Source: Gammaproteobacteria bacterium (lineage in GTDB: Bacteria > Pseudomonadota > Gammaproteobacteria > Pseudomonadales > Pseudohongiellaceae). From it: a stretch of DNA of 16,775 nucleotides. The DNA is taken from the NCBI GenBank assembly GCA_016762975.1, contig JAESUV010000004.1:1-16775 (forward strand), given 5' to 3'. A program made the translations under genes and the position numbers. The notes below the pieces were generated by a model that saw nothing but the letters and a program-made list of their open reading frames with translations, was not told the DNA's origin and did not search any database. Each line of letters opens with the position of its first letter. The first letter of the stretch is position 1. Shown piece by piece: positions 7,672-15,448 of the stretch.

Positions 7672-8067
7672 TTAGCGAAGTTTCTCCAATGCCCGCATGA
7701 CATCCCGCCGACTGAGGATGCCGACAAGCCGTTTATCATCGATAACCGGGTAACGATGAAAGCGCTTACCGAAAAATTGTTTGGCCGCATCGACAAGGCT
7801 GGTCTCCGCTGTAATGGTCTGCACATCCGTGCTCATGTAGTCTGCTACCTGACCACCGAATTCCGAATGATAACCGGCGCTGAACATCACTCGAATACAA
7901 TCTCGTTCGGTGAGGATGCCTACTAGATTACCGGCCCCATCTACCACCGGCGCCGCGGCTATGTCGTGTTCTAACAGAACATGCACAGCCCGCAGAATCT
8001 CGGTATCCGGGCTCAGAGTCACCAGCTTCTTCGCCATATAATCGCGGACTTTTACGATCTTCGGCAT
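7672..8067 (-). CDS. Tandem CBS-domain protein at the end of the nqr operon
   Basis: A 131-residue soluble protein made of almost nothing but a CBS pair. CBS1 covers about 8-60 (start VRDYMAKKLVTLSPDTE, ending LVGILTERD) and CBS2 about 75-128 (ADYMSTDVQTITAETS, ending LVGILSRRDVM). CBS pairs bind adenine nucleotides and usually regulate an attached or partner protein; the ligand here is unknown. I chose ATG 8067 because it has GGAG 6 nt upstream and overlaps the nqrM stop as TGATG. The in-frame GTG at 8097 adds ten residues outside the CBS fold and has no ribosome binding site. The overlap makes it the last gene of the nqr operon, suggesting it modulates or accompanies Na+-NQR. That is an inference from position only. 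Confidence 0.88.
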   Translation of the reverse strand: MPKIVKVRDYMAKKLVTLSPDTEILRAVHVLLEHDIAAAPVVDGAGNLVGILTERDCIRVMFSAGYHSEFGGQVADYMSTDVQTITAETSLVDAAKQFFGKRFHRYPVIDDKRLVGILSRRDVMRALEKLR

Positions 8068-8237
8068 CAGGTACTCCGCCGGCAGGCGCCGCCACACTGT
8101 GATTTAGATACACAGTCCGGATCACCTGGTAAGTTGCGGCAGCCTGCATGCATGGGGCGACCTCTGAACAAGGTCCCTATAGCCATGGCCAGTGCCGTTA
8201 ATCCGAATATCAGCAAACTGCCAATAAATAGTTCCAT
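8067..8237 (-). CDS. nqrM: Na+-NQR maturation protein NqrM
   Basis: A 56-residue protein immediately after nqrF. It has an N-terminal membrane helix (about residues 3-24, LFIGSLLIFGLTALAMAIGT) followed by a short cysteine-rich tail with Cys33, Cys42, Cys48 and Cys52. That is the architecture of NqrM (DUF539), which is needed to assemble the iron centre carried by NqrD and NqrE. In NqrM homologues the four cysteines are conserved and thought to deliver iron. GGAGG lies 6 nt before the ATG, and the gene starts 20 nt after the nqrF stop. Its TGA shares bases with the ATG of the CBS gene (TGATG). In many bacteria apbE sits between nqrF and nqrM; here it does not. Confidence 0.9.
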   Translation of the reverse strand: MELFIGSLLIFGLTALAMAIGTLFRGRPMHAGCRNLPGDPDCVSKSQCGGACRRST

Positions 8238-8257
8238 TGAAAACCTCCGGAGGCTAG

Positions 8258-9481
8258 CTAGTCTCCAAAATCGTCGAAGAAAATATTCTCTTCCTCTACG
8301 CCCAGTTCATCGAAAAGAGTAGTTAGTGCGACCATCATCATCGGTGGTCCGCAGAGATAAAATTCACAATCTTCTGGAGTCGGGTGCTGTTTGAGGTAGT
8401 GCTCAAACAATACTTCATGAACGAAACCTGTAAGACCGGTCCATTGATCAGCGGGCAATGGTTCAGACAACACCAGGTGCCATGAAAAATTATTATGCTC
8501 CTTGGCAAGTTGTTCAAACTGTTCCACGTAAAAGGCTTCCCGCAAACTGCGAGCGCCGTACCAGAAACTGATCTTGCGTTTACTGTCAAGACGCTTGAGC
8601 TGATCGAATATATGTGACCGCATGGGCGCCATTCCCGCTCCCCCTCCGACAAAGATCATTTCTGCATCGCCCTCCCTGACAAAAAATTCACCAAAGGGCC
8701 CCGAGAGAGTGAGCATGTCTCCGGGCTTAAGGCTGAAGAGATACGAGGACATAATTCCCGGCGGTGTTCCTTCCGGTGCTGCCGGTGGCGGCGTAGCGAT
8801 CCGAATATTCAATAAGACTATATCTTTTTCTTGCGGATAATTCGCCATTGAATAGGCGCGCACGACAGGTTCCTCGGCTATCGATTCCAGTTGCAATAAT
8901 CCGCTACGAGTCCAGTTGTCCCGAAATTCCTCAGGGACGTCGAAATCCGCATAGCGCAACTTGTGGGGTGGACATTCAATCTGAATATAGCCCCCGGCGC
9001 GAAAGCCCACTTGCTCTCCAGTAGGCATTTCCAGCGACAATTCCTTAGTGTATGTCGCCACGAAACGAACAGAACGCAGCTTACACTGCCAACGTCTAGT
9101 AGCGAAAACAGCCTCCGGCAACTGAATGCTGAGAGGCCCTGAGAGCGAAACCTGACAGGCCAAACGGAGACCCTGGGCAGCTTCGCGCTTGCTGATAAAG
9201 GAAGACTCGATGGGTAATAAGGCGCCACCGCCCGCTACGACTTTGACTCGACACTGACCACAGCTACCCACACCGCCACAGGCTGCCGGAAGGAATAATT
9301 CATTACCAGCCAATGCAGCGAGTAGTCTGCCTCCCAGCGGGACGCTGATCTCTCGCTCTTCGTTAATAGTAATTGTCACATTGCCGCTGGGCAGCAAAAA
9401 TGAGCGGGCGATAAGGACAAGTGCCGCCAGAGTGAACACCACACCGGTAAACAAACCCACACCTAGAAAGATTTCCTGCAT
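8258..9481 (-). CDS. nqrF: Na+-NQR subunit F, NADH dehydrogenase (2Fe-2S, FAD)
   Basis: A 407-residue subunit, the expected family length. NqrF oxidises NADH on the cytoplasmic side and feeds electrons via FAD and a 2Fe-2S cluster into the complex. In order: an N-terminal TM helix (about 4-27); a plant-ferredoxin-like domain with cluster ligands Cys68, Cys74, Cys77 (motif CGGVGSCGQC) and Cys109; the FAD-binding motif RAYSMANYP; and the NADH-binding part with GGGAGMAPMRSH and CGPPMMM. The C-terminus FFDDFGD is typical. The open frame extends upstream to 9634, but the extra residues overlap nqrE and are not NqrF-like. ATG 9481 is 2 nt after the nqrE stop and gives the normal N-terminus MQEIFLGVG. 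Confidence 0.97.
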   Translation of the reverse strand: MQEIFLGVGLFTGVVFTLAALVLIARSFLLPSGNVTITINEEREISVPLGGRLLAALAGNELFLPAACGGVGSCGQCRVKVVAGGGALLPIESSFISKREAAQGLRLACQVSLSGPLSIQLPEAVFATRRWQCKLRSVRFVATYTKELSLEMPTGEQVGFRAGGYIQIECPPHKLRYADFDVPEEFRDNWTRSGLLQLESIAEEPVVRAYSMANYPQEKDIVLLNIRIATPPPAAPEGTPPGIMSSYLFSLKPGDMLTLSGPFGEFFVREGDAEMIFVGGGAGMAPMRSHIFDQLKRLDSKRKISFWYGARSLREAFYVEQFEQLAKEHNNFSWHLVLSEPLPADQWTGLTGFVHEVLFEHYLKQHPTPEDCEFYLCGPPMMMVALTTLFDELGVEEENIFFDDFGD

Positions 9482-9483
9482 GA

Positions 9484-10092
9484 TTAAAACTCTAACGCTG
9501 TGATCGACAGGAATGCCATAGAAAGTAGACCGGCTGTGACGAAGACGATGCCAAGCCCCTGTAACCCTTCCGGTATGTCGCTGTATTTCATCTTTTCCCG
9601 CAGACCCGCCAGCGTAATCAGGGCCAACGCCCAACCCACGCCAACACCCAATCCATAGGCGGCGCTTTCGACAAAATTGTAATCACGTTGCACCATGAAC
9701 AGAGATGCACCGAGGATCGCACAATTCACCGTCAGCAACGGTAGAAAAATACCAAGAGCGTTATATAGGGCTGGAAAATACCGGTTCAAGATCATCTCCA
9801 ATATCTGAACCACGGCGGCGATGACACCGATATAACTGATCAGTCCCAAATAACTGAAATCTAGGTGCCCCAATCCTGCCCATGCCAGCGCGCCATCTTG
9901 CAGAAAGTAGGTGTAGATCAGATTGTTCACGGGCACCGTGATGCCCTCCACCAAGATGACCGCGGCCCCCAATCCGATGGCGGTTTTGATTTGTTTGGAT
10001 ACCGCCAAAAAGGTGCACATCCCCAGAAAGAAGGCGAGAGCAAGATTTTCGACGAAAACAGAACGGATAAATATGGTTGCCAGTTGCTCCAT
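9484..10092 (-). CDS. nqrE: Na+-NQR subunit E
   Basis: A 202-residue integral membrane subunit with about six hydrophobic segments. It pairs with NqrD around an iron centre in the middle of the membrane. The two conserved cysteines are present: Cys26 (FFLGMC) and Cys124 (TVNCAILG), matching Vibrio Cys26 and Cys120 with a four-residue insertion between. The ATG at 10092 is preferred. It overlaps the nqrD stop as TGATG and restores Cys26 numbering, whereas the frame's upstream TTG adds one residue. The gene ends 2 nt before nqrF. Confidence 0.96.
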   Translation of the reverse strand: MEQLATIFIRSVFVENLALAFFLGMCTFLAVSKQIKTAIGLGAAVILVEGITVPVNNLIYTYFLQDGALAWAGLGHLDFSYLGLISYIGVIAAVVQILEMILNRYFPALYNALGIFLPLLTVNCAILGASLFMVQRDYNFVESAAYGLGVGVGWALALITLAGLREKMKYSDIPEGLQGLGIVFVTAGLLSMAFLSITALEF

Positions 10093-10751
10093 CAATCGCT
10101 CTCCAGTTCCGCGACGCTGATAGGCTCAAACTCGGGCGACTCTACTTGTTCCTTCTTCCAGCTACGGACGGCCCAGATAATGCCGCCGATTATGAAAAAT
10201 GCGCTCGGAGGTAACATAAAGAAGGCGTTGGGCTCGAACCAGCCTCCCTCACTTACGGGTTTGAATATTCCCACGTCCAGTAGAGAGCCTGTGCCTAACA
10301 GTTCCCTGATAATTGCAACGCTGATAAGAATTAGGCTGAATCCTAAACCGTTGCCAATAGCATCAAGAAAACTGAGAGCCACCCCATGCTGAGTCGCAAA
10401 TGCCTCGGCTCGACCCAGCACGATGCAATTAGTAATAATCAAACCAACAAAAACGCTCAGTGTCTGTGCTATTTCCGGTGCGAATGCCCGCAGTAGTTCA
10501 TCGACGACAATCACTCCCGAAGCAATTATCGTCATCTGCACGATAATGCGCACAGAACTGGGCAGATGCCGCCTGATCATGCTTATAACTACATTGGAAA
10601 AGACCAGCACCGACGTCAACGCCACACTCATAACCAAAGCGGAATAGAGAGAATTGGAGATAGCCACGGCGGAACAGATTCCCAATATATGCAGGGTCAC
10701 TGGATTCTCATCAATGAGTGGATTCAAAAGTGCCTGACGAGCGCGCATCAT
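10092..10751 (-). CDS. nqrD: Na+-NQR subunit D
   Basis: A 219-residue integral membrane subunit, homologous to NqrE/RnfA/RnfE. The iron-centre cysteines are Cys26 (ILGICSAVA) and Cys109 (ITNCIVLGRAEAF), each displaced by three from Vibrio Cys29 and Cys112. Hydrophobic segments cover most of the protein; a charged C-terminal tail (about 195-219) ends ELESD. The start is ATG 10751, overlapping the nqrC stop as TGATG; a second ATG follows directly at 10748. The gene's own stop overlaps nqrE as TGATG. Confidence 0.96.
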   Translation of the reverse strand: MMRARQALLNPLIDENPVTLHILGICSAVAISNSLYSALVMSVALTSVLVFSNVVISMIRRHLPSSVRIIVQMTIIASGVIVVDELLRAFAPEIAQTLSVFVGLIITNCIVLGRAEAFATQHGVALSFLDAIGNGLGFSLILISVAIIRELLGTGSLLDVGIFKPVSEGGWFEPNAFFMLPPSAFFIIGGIIWAVRSWKKEQVESPEFEPISVAELESD

Positions 10752-11539
10752 CAACTACCTTCTGTTTCGGATAAGTTTTGCAGGAATCTGCTATATCCGT
10801 GAGGACCGAACCAGTAGCGCATCAGGTTCATTACCCCGTTGAGCGTCACAGTCGCGCCAGCCAGACCATCGACATGATAGCTCGCATCTTCCGTGTTAGC
10901 TGCAACCACCTCACGGGAAATTCTGAACCGTAATGAGCGCTGTTCGTCATATAGGCGTCGACCCTGCCAGCGGGCTTGCCATTCCGGATTGAGAATCACA
11001 TCTCCAATGCCCGGCGTTTCACCCTGTTCAGAGATAGTCAAAGCGGCGATGGTATTGAGATCGCTTTCCAGAGCTAGGAAGCCATAGATTGTCGACCACA
11101 TGCCTTGGCCATGTATGGGTAGAATGACCCTCTGGAGCGTTTCTCCATCGCGCAGCAGATACACGGTTTCCAGGCTGGACCGCGTACCAAGGCTTGCCAC
11201 ATCCAGTTCGGCAGGGATGGCGACTCTGAACTGTGGCTCCGTAGCCGCTTCCCGAGCATCAAAAGTGTCCGGATTGTTCGATGAGTCGAAGGCACCACGG
11301 TCCAGATCTACGAGCCGTATTTCTAGATCCTGAAAGGCCCCGATGACTTCCAGATCTGACATCGTCTCCACCGATTCGGACAGACCGCTGACTCTGACTA
11401 TAAAGCGAATCCGCTCCAGATCCTCATAGGCGCGCTGGATCGGCCGCAGAGTAACGGCTGCCACTGTAACTAGGACCGAGCACACCAGAGCTGTGACGGT
11501 CACTACCATAATGGCTTTTAAGGGACTGTCGTTATTCAT
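10751..11539 (-). CDS. nqrC: Na+-NQR subunit C, periplasmic FMN-binding subunit
   Basis: A 262-residue subunit with one N-terminal TM helix (about 8-30) and a periplasmic FMN-binding domain. The covalent FMN site is the Thr of a D-x-x-(S/T)-G-A-T motif, modified by ApbE. Here it reads VDGLAGATVTLNGV, with the acceptor at Thr230. The residue before GAT is Ala instead of the usual Ser/Thr, but Asp and the Gly-Ala-Thr core are kept, so flavinylation is plausible. Family features QGMWSTIYGFLAL and ETPGIGDVI are clear. The ATG at 11539 lies 8 nt inside the end of nqrB. Confidence 0.95.
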   Translation of the reverse strand: MNNDSPLKAIMVVTVTALVCSVLVTVAAVTLRPIQRAYEDLERIRFIVRVSGLSESVETMSDLEVIGAFQDLEIRLVDLDRGAFDSSNNPDTFDAREAATEPQFRVAIPAELDVASLGTRSSLETVYLLRDGETLQRVILPIHGQGMWSTIYGFLALESDLNTIAALTISEQGETPGIGDVILNPEWQARWQGRRLYDEQRSLRFRISREVVAANTEDASYHVDGLAGATVTLNGVMNLMRYWFGPHGYSRFLQNLSETEGS

Positions 11540-12743
11540 CAGCCAAACCCTGTCGGCGGCGTCGGTTAATATTCAGCTGCACAATCACGAAATCAATAAG
11601 CGGGGCAAGCAGACTGGCCAGGAATACGGCAAACAGGATGGACTCAGTAAACGCCGGATTCGCCACACGCATGATTATCACTAAAAGACCTACCAGCAAG
11701 CCATAGACCCACCGCCCCGGGTTGGTCATGGCACCCGCTACCGGATCAGTGGCAATAAATACCGTACCGAATCCCAGCCCTCCCAATACCAGATGCCAAA
11801 CCCACGGTATCTCGACTATCTGGTTACTATCGGTTGCCAGGTTGTTGAACACAAAAACCGCCCCCGCAGTTGCCAGCAGAACGCCGCACATTACCCGCCA
11901 GGAAGCAGATCCCACTACAATCAGATAGCCTGCTCCCAACAGACTGCCCAGCAGGGAAGTCATGCCCATAGGCCCGGGCCAGATGCCGAGAAACAGATGC
12001 CACCAACTCAGGCCAGCCGCCAGAACAGCGTCTATACCGCCGGTTGTGGCCACTTCCAGCAGAGGGGTGGTATCGAGTCCGGGAACAGGCACCCAGTTAC
12101 TCCCCCCAAAAACCCGTTCGGGATAGGCCAGCCGCAAAAAAATTAGTCCCAGTACGACCGGGTTGACCAAATAGCGACCCGAGCCACCGAAAACATGCTT
12201 ACCGATCACCAGTCCGAAGCTTATGCCAATACCTACCAGAGTAAGAGGCACTCCCGCAGGCAGGACCAGCGCAAACAACCAGGCGTTCACCAGCAGACCC
12301 TCATCCAGAGGCCGACGCCGCACTGACGAAAAAACCACGTTCCAGAATGAACCCACCAGCAATGACAGCAGGAATATAGGTAGAAAATACAACAAGCCAT
12401 GTGTAAAACAAGCCAGCACATTTCCCGAATCGTAGCCTATACCCAAGTCGAGTATCCATCCCCGCCAACCCGGCAGGGTCATCAACTTTATGTCGGCCAT
12501 GGCGATGTTTGACTGATAACCAATATTCCATAGTCCGATTAGCCAGCAGGGAATTGTAGCGATCACAAAATCGTTCATGATGTCCTGCACACTGGTGGTG
12601 TCTCTGACAAAAGGAGGGAGGCGATTACGCGGGGAATCGGAGTTGGGGATCTGCAGTATCAACCGCCGGGGTATGAACCAACTCAGGTATCTCTCCCAAA
12701 TGGATCTGGATTGCAATTTACTAAGTAAGCTCCGTAGCGTCAT
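11532..12743 (-). CDS. nqrB: Na+-NQR subunit B, with an altered flavinylation site
   Basis: A 403-residue polytopic subunit that normally carries covalent FMN and riboflavin and forms the main Na+ path. Recognisable features are FVRDTTSVQDIMNDF near residue 45, then GKHVFGGSGRYLVNP, WPGPMGMTSLLG, and a C-terminal part containing ATDPVAGAMTNPGRWVYG. The expected D-G-x-S-G-A-T-x-L motif carrying the FMN-threonine is not present. At that place the protein reads VPGLDTTPLLEV (Asp224, Thr225, Thr226), so a Thr is nearby but Ser-Gly-Ala is lost. Most NqrB proteins I recall have Glu in GKEVFGG, where this one has His, as in some RnfD-like proteins. The ATG at 12743 overlaps the nqrA stop (TGATG). 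Assignment to the NqrB family is firm; canonical flavin content is doubtful. Confidence 0.93.
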   Translation of the reverse strand: MTLRSLLSKLQSRSIWERYLSWFIPRRLILQIPNSDSPRNRLPPFVRDTTSVQDIMNDFVIATIPCWLIGLWNIGYQSNIAMADIKLMTLPGWRGWILDLGIGYDSGNVLACFTHGLLYFLPIFLLSLLVGSFWNVVFSSVRRRPLDEGLLVNAWLFALVLPAGVPLTLVGIGISFGLVIGKHVFGGSGRYLVNPVVLGLIFLRLAYPERVFGGSNWVPVPGLDTTPLLEVATTGGIDAVLAAGLSWWHLFLGIWPGPMGMTSLLGSLLGAGYLIVVGSASWRVMCGVLLATAGAVFVFNNLATDSNQIVEIPWVWHLVLGGLGFGTVFIATDPVAGAMTNPGRWVYGLLVGLLVIIMRVANPAFTESILFAVFLASLLAPLIDFVIVQLNINRRRRQGLADE

Positions 12744-14089
12744 CAGCCTTCCATCTCAATCTGGTCAAGATTGGCGCGCAGAGCAGCAGCATAATCCTGC
12801 TTTGCTGGGCAGACAAAAGAACAGAGGGCAAGATCATCTTCCGCCAATTCCAGACATCCCAATGCCTGGGCAGCATCGGTATCTTTGATCAACAAGGCTC
12901 GCAATAACGGAGCCGGCAGGATGTCCAGTGGCATCACTCGCTCAAAAGCCTCCACCGGGACCATGGCCACTCGGCGTCCACTACAGCCATTGGTAATTTC
13001 ATGCGAGGATTGGCGCTTCCACGCTGCTCCCAATAATTCGGTAATACTGAGCTTCTTCGATCCGACCGCACGCTCACTGAGCCGATAACTTTGTGCCGAA
13101 TCGAACAATACTGAAACCTGATTATGATAGCGTCCGAGAAAGGCAGAACTCTCTACTGCTGCAAATCCGTCGAGCACCGAACCGGATAGCGGCTGACAGT
13201 TCTGGGTCGTGACTAGCTCGCCCTCCAATAAATCCGAGATACTCGCTCCGAGCCGAGTACGAATTAACCGGGGTTTCAATAGTCCTGGACCGGCGATAGA
13301 GATAAGTCGTTCGTTCAGCAGTCGACCAGTTAAAGCCAGATACCCTATGGCGATCACATCCTGATAGTTAATGTGCCATACCGTGCGCTGGGCGCTAACC
13401 GGTTGTAGGTAATGAATATGGGTGCTTGGTAAGCCCGCCGGATGCGGACCTATAAACTCGACTTTTTGGATTCCTTTAGTCTCGGGTTCCGGTCCTGACC
13501 AATCCGGGCCGGTGCAGAGAAAAGTAGTGCCATCGGTAAGCGCTGCCACAAGTTCTATACCCCTGATAAATTCCTCAGAACGCTTGGCAACAATAACCTC
13601 TGGATCTACCGCCAGCGGACGAGTGTCGATTGCAGTTACAAATATAGCAGAGGGACTGGTATCGGAAAGCGGCACCCGATCGAAGGGTCGAGTCCTGAAA
13701 GCGGTCCAGCTGCCCGATTGCAGGAGCAGGTCACGAATGGCGGAACGGTCTTGCAGTTGCAGCGAATTAAATATTTTCTTCGATTCTGCAGCTTCATCAA
13801 GTTCAATTATAACGGACTGCAACACGCGACGGTGACCCCGATTCACCGCAACTACTCGGCCAGTGCCCGGCGCAGTATATTGAACGCGAGCATCATGCTT
13901 ATCTACAAAAAGAGCCTCACCCTGATTTATAGACTGGCCGGGTTCGATGAGAAGCCGGGGATTTAGCCCGCTGTAGTCGGTACCCAGCAGTGCTACAGAC
14001 TTCACTGACCGCCCGGTAAAAATCACCTGCTCTGGTGAGCCAGGGATTGGAATATCCAGACCCTTGTCTATTCTAATTCTCAATGCCAC
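12743..14089 (-). CDS. nqrA: Na+-NQR subunit A
   Basis: A 448-residue cytoplasmic subunit, the usual size. It begins with RIRIDKGLDIPIPGSPEQ, the typical NqrA N-terminus, and contains GPHPAGLPSTHIHYLQPV and the C-terminal motif CSFVCPAKQDY. NqrA is part of the complex on the cytoplasmic side and is implicated in quinone interaction. No ATG is available at the right place. GTG at 14089 is the likely start, and a TTG at 14083 is the alternative. The ribosome binding site is poor (GGGTGG just upstream). It is the first gene of the operon, with a possible promoter just upstream. Confidence 0.96.
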   Translation of the reverse strand: MALRIRIDKGLDIPIPGSPEQVIFTGRSVKSVALLGTDYSGLNPRLLIEPGQSINQGEALFVDKHDARVQYTAPGTGRVVAVNRGHRRVLQSVIIELDEAAESKKIFNSLQLQDRSAIRDLLLQSGSWTAFRTRPFDRVPLSDTSPSAIFVTAIDTRPLAVDPEVIVAKRSEEFIRGIELVAALTDGTTFLCTGPDWSGPEPETKGIQKVEFIGPHPAGLPSTHIHYLQPVSAQRTVWHINYQDVIAIGYLALTGRLLNERLISIAGPGLLKPRLIRTRLGASISDLLEGELVTTQNCQPLSGSVLDGFAAVESSAFLGRYHNQVSVLFDSAQSYRLSERAVGSKKLSITELLGAAWKRQSSHEITNGCSGRRVAMVPVEAFERVMPLDILPAPLLRALLIKDTDAAQALGCLELAEDDLALCSFVCPAKQDYAAALRANLDQIEMEG

Positions 14090-14117
14090 TAACCACCCAT
14101 TTACACCCTGAATGTGT

Positions 14118-14146
14118 ACTCTATGTCAGGAAGGATTAAAGCTCAA
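14118..14146 (-). promoter_or_regulatory. Possible sigma-70 promoter of the nqr operon
   Basis: On the minus strand, TTGAGC (14146-14141) is followed after exactly 17 bp by TAGAGT (14123-14118), each matching 4 of 6 consensus bases. The predicted transcript would start near 14111 and have a short leader of about 22 nt before the GTG of nqrA. Moderate match, not tested against background. Confidence 0.35.
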
Positions 14147-14557
14147 TGACACACCTAGCCTGAGTGGGGCAAGTATGATTAATATCTCTGGCTTTGTTTT
14201 CCAAACCACAATGGTGTGCCGAGCTAGCTTCTGTATTACTCGCGGACTAACGCTCTGCTCTGCCAAGTTAACGATAAGCGTTCTGCTATCTGAATGGCTG
14301 CTTGCAACAGAAATAAATGCCTTCCTGCAAAGATGCGTAAGAAGATCAATAACTGTTTGTGGCGTAAATCATTTACTTTTTGCGCTGAATTCTGGAGTTT
14401 GTCCGCCAAGGACAAGGCTAACTGTTTCCGTAGTAGCTTGCTAATAAACAAGCGACATCTATGTTGGCCTTTTGTCTGATTTGCGGCAAGGGTTACGGTA
14501 TCTAGAATTTCGCCGCTTTCACTTGGTACATCGCCGACTGACGTGGTCCAGCTTTTC
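14147..14557. other. Region between the nqr promoter and the IS3 element
   Basis: No gene is recognised. On the minus strand an open frame runs from the IS end through this DNA to 14236. Its residues (for example LFISKLLRKQLALSLADKL and LIFLRIFAGRHLFLLQ) look somewhat helix-forming, but its apparent start lies inside the IS terminal repeat, and it matches nothing I know. It could be the tail of a gene cut by the insertion. The plus-strand open frame at 14112-14444 overlaps it and has no ribosome binding site. Confidence 0.4.
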
Positions 14558-14574
14558 TTTACAACCCAGTTAAG
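14558..14574 (-). repeat. Right inverted repeat (IRR) of the IS3 element
   Basis: This end lies beyond the orfB stop and overlaps the last codons of orfB (stop at 14570-14572). It pairs with 15769-15785, with two mismatches in 17. Confidence 0.75.
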
Positions 14575-15448
14575 CAACTTTCTTTAATCCAACCGTCTCT
14601 GATTCATATTGATTTGGGCTTACATAGCCCAAGTATGAATGTAGACGATCGCTGTTGTAAAACATGGATATGTACTGCAGCACATCCTGTTGCGCCTCGA
14701 ACCGTGTTTGGTAGTTGCGCCAATGAACTCGTTCCTGTTTCAGGCTCCCGAAGAAGCTTTCCGCTACTGCATTATCCCAGCAATCACCTTTTCGGCTCAT
14801 GCTACCGATAAAACCATGAGCTTTCAGAAGACGCCTGTAAGCCTTGCTGGCATATTGCGTGCCGCGGTCTGAATGAACAACCAAACCAGCCTCGGGCCTG
14901 CGTAGCCATATGGCCATCATCAGTGCATCACATACCAGCTGGGCCTTCATACGCGACCCCATGCTCCAGCCAACGACCTTTCTTGAATAGAGATCGATTA
15001 CAACTGCCAGGTACAGCCAGCCTTCCTGCGTCCACAGATAAGTAATATCTCCGACATAAACCTGGTTAGGCTGCGCAACATCAAATTGCCGATTCAGTAC
15101 ATTATAAAACACAGGTTGCTTGTGATTGCTGTTGGTCGTGACCTTGTATTTTTTACGATGCTTAACCTGCACACCGGCTTCTTTCATCAGCTTACTGGCC
15201 TTGTTGCGGCTGGCTGGATAACTCAGAATGTTCAGCGCCTTCTTCATCCGACGGCTACCGTAGCTGTAATCACTCGCCTTGGCTATATCTCTCACCGCTT
15301 CCAGCAGTTCTTGATGATAAAGATCGTCCTCCCTGTCACGGTGCCGCTGATGATAGCCATAATGCCCACCGCGGGTAACGCCCAATAGTCGACACATCAG
15401 GTCAACAGGTCAGGTCTTCTTGTGCTGGGCAATAGACAAGTATTTCAT
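14570..15448 (-). pseudogene. IS3 transposase OrfB (catalytic part) with an in-frame stop
   Basis: This is the integrase-like half of the IS3 transposase. Counting from the Met at 15397, the catalytic triad is Asp117 (GDITYLW), Asp177 (HSDRGTQY) and Glu213 (DNAVAESFFGSLK), with the D-35-E spacing of the family, so the core is intact. The orfB frame really begins at the ATG at 15448 (MKYLSIAQHKKT), which overlaps the orfA stop as ATGA. Codon 13 is TGA (15412-15410), just before PVDLMCRLLGV. Related OrfB proteins usually have Trp there (KTWPV), so a single TGG to TGA change explains it. The stop would block the normal OrfAB fusion. Reinitiation at 15397 would make only a shortened OrfB (275 aa). 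Confidence 0.8.

Noticed and set aside
7576..7926. Plus-strand open frame of 116 codons opposite the CBS gene
   Set aside because: It is antisense to a clear CBS-domain gene, and its residues show no family pattern; it is a shadow.
9482..9634. N-terminal extension of NqrF in the open frame
   Set aside because: These codons overlap nqrE and are not hydrophobic or NqrF-like; ATG 9481 gives the canonical length and N-terminus.
14112..14444. Plus-strand open frame of 110 codons between nqrA and the IS
   Set aside because: No ribosome binding site or recognisable motif; Cys-rich content with no pattern; it overlaps the minus-strand frame and the predicted nqr promoter.
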